Of a stretch of 5,703 nucleotides of DNA, positions 4,729-5,703 are shown in pieces; positions within the stretch are counted from its first letter, which is position 1, and each line of letters starts with the position of its first letter. The notes under the pieces are model-generated. The model worked only from the letters and a program-made list of their open reading frames with translations, made no database searches and was not told where the DNA came from. The DNA is from an uncultured Collinsella sp. (GTDB taxonomy: Bacteria; Actinomycetota; Coriobacteriia; Coriobacteriales; Coriobacteriaceae). Location of the stretch: NCBI GenBank assembly GCA_900752545.1, contig CAADVS010000037.1, positions 1 to 5,703 on the forward strand, in the 5' to 3' direction. The translations under genes were made by a program, and so were the position numbers.

Positions 4729-5703
4729 ATGCTCGATACTACCACCTTCATCGGCCTCGACGTCCACGCCCGCTCGATAAAGGCCGTCTCCCTCGACGTC
4801 ATGACCGGGGAGGTACGTGCCGCGACCTTCGGCTACGACGCCGGCGCCGTCGCGGAGTGGGTCCGTTCCGTGGACCCCAGGGCCAGGTGCGTGTACGAGT
4901 CCGGGGTCACGGGCTTCGACCTGCAGAAGAGGCTTTCCGGCCTGGGGGTCGACTGCGTGGTCGGCGCCGTCTCGAAGATGATCAAGCCCAGCGCGGACAG
5001 GCGCAGGAAGAACGACCGCAACGACGCCGAGTTCCTCGCCCGCATGCTGTCGGTCGGCAACGTGGTCGAGGTGTGGGTCCCCGACGACGAGTGCGAGGCC
5101 GCCCGCGACCTGACCAGGGCGCTCGAGGACGCGAGGGACGACCTCTCGCGCTCGAAGCAGCGGCTCTCCAAGTTCCTGCTCAGGCACGGGCTCGTCTTCG
5201 ACGAGAGGACGCCCACCGGCCGCAGGAAGGGCAACTGGACCCGGGCGCACTGGTCCTGGATCGAGTCGATAAGGTTCGCGGAGAGGGCCGACAACGACGT
5301 GCTCGCCTACTACGTCGACGCGGTCAGGCGGGCGGCGGAGGAGAAGGCGAGGCTCGAGGGGCTCGTCGAGGCCGAGGCCCGCAAGCCCAGGTGGAGGAAG
5401 AGGGTCGACTCCCTCCGCTGCCTCAAGGGCGTAGACACCGCGTCCGCCGCCGACCTCGTGTTCGAGGCCGGCGAGTTCTCGAGGTTCAGGAACGCCCGCT
5501 CGTTCGCGGCGTGGGTCGGCCTGACGCCCTCCGAGCACTCCAGCGGGGAGAGCGACCGCAGGGGCGCGATCACCAAGGCCGGCAACAAGCACCTGAGGAA
5601 GACGCTGGTCGAGGCCGCGTGGCACTACCTGACGTGCTCGGGGCGGCCGAAGGAGCCCGCCAGGGACCAGGCCCCGGACCGGGGCGCCCGGAGGCATGCC
5701 GCC
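4729..5703 (+). CDS. IS110-family transposase (DEDD recombinase), 3' end cut by the window
   Basis: Recombinase that excises and inserts the element, in studied relatives as a complex with a bridge RNA. The 325 residues seen cover the N-terminal RuvC-like DEDD domain and most of the C-terminal Transposase_20 domain. Acidic residues are Asp11 (GLDVH), Glu57 (YESG), Asp96 and Asp99 (KNDRNDAEFLARML). A charged, probably coiled-coil segment spans about 120-155. The C-terminal part contains CLKGVDTASAADLV (231-244) and GLTPSEHSSGES (264-275), followed by ITKAGNKHLRKTL. The catalytic serine of this family should be Ser271 or Ser272. Nothing in the visible part is broken, so the gene may be active; about 50 or more residues are probably missing off the edge. 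The start at 4729 is set by GGAAGGGG. Codon use differs sharply from pepT: nearly every third position is G or C, and Arg is often AGG, a sign of transfer. A long antisense open frame over this gene is a side effect of this bias. Confidence 0.93.
   Translation, partial: MLDTTTFIGLDVHARSIKAVSLDVMTGEVRAATFGYDAGAVAEWVRSVDPRARCVYESGVTGFDLQKRLSGLGVDCVVGAVSKMIKPSADRRRKNDRNDAEFLARMLSVGNVVEVWVPDDECEAARDLTRALEDARDDLSRSKQRLSKFLLRHGLVFDERTPTGRRKGNWTRAHWSWIESIRFAERADNDVLAYYVDAVRRAAEEKARLEGLVEAEARKPRWRKRVDSLRCLKGVDTASAADLVFEAGEFSRFRNARSFAAWVGLTPSEHSSGESDRRGAITKAGNKHLRKTLVEAAWHYLTCSGRPKEPARDQAPDRGARRHAA

Larger units (their letters stand above)
4536..5703 (+). mobile_element. IS110-family insertion sequence, left part (right end outside the window)
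   Basis: The element comprises a left non-coding end and a DEDD transposase gene that is still open at the last base of the window. The exact left boundary cannot be read, because IS110 elements usually lack obvious terminal inverted repeats and target duplications. It lies after the pepT terminator and before about 4612. The long left end (100 to 190 bases before the gene) fits the IS110 subgroup, whose bridge RNA is encoded upstream of the transposase, better than the IS1111 subgroup. Insertion just after a terminator leaves pepT intact. The right boundary and the joined target site are not in the window. Confidence 0.85.

Noticed and set aside
4570..5697. 375-codon open frame on the minus strand opposite the transposase
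   Set aside because: It is rich in Pro, Gly, Arg and Leu with no recognisable domain, and lies exactly antisense to a gene with intact catalytic motifs and strong G/C third-position bias, which removes stop codons from the opposite strand.

Overview
The window looks like chromosomal DNA from a G+C-rich anaerobe of the Collinsella/Coriobacteriia type. The suggestion rests on the gene set, the codon choice and the style of the IS110 transposase. It is an inference from recognition, not a database result. No rRNA or tRNA gene or CRISPR array is visible.

Left edge (1-199): a very G+C-rich stretch with no supportable gene. It holds a sequence that resembles the tail and terminal repeat of an insertion sequence, then a small repeat cluster (132-168). 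Minus strand (200-3101): a phosphohexomutase gene, which follows the terminator of the next unit and has its own start region. Upstream of it is a two-gene operon: a DtxR/MntR-type metal-dependent regulator followed 10 bp later by a homocysteine S-methyltransferase. A clear Rho-independent terminator (1725-1749) ends this operon.

A 120-bp divergent promoter region (3102-3221) separates the regulator from pepT, a complete plus-strand tripeptidase gene (3222-4469) with its own terminator (4496-4534). A perfect 18-bp palindrome sits over the -35 positions of both divergent promoters and is the best operator candidate here.

Right edge (about 4536-5703): the left part of an IS110-family element. 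Its DEDD transposase runs off the window after 325 codons. The roughly 190 bp before it can fold into a nested structure whose outer stem buries the transposase ribosome-binding site. In IS110 relatives such as IS621, this position encodes the bridge RNA, so it is the most interesting part of the window.

How the genes work together: the regulator probably senses Fe(II) or Mn(II) and may control itself, the methyltransferase (a zinc thiol enzyme of methionine metabolism) and perhaps pepT. The phosphohexomutase (sugar-phosphate supply) and PepT (final peptide breakdown) are housekeeping functions.
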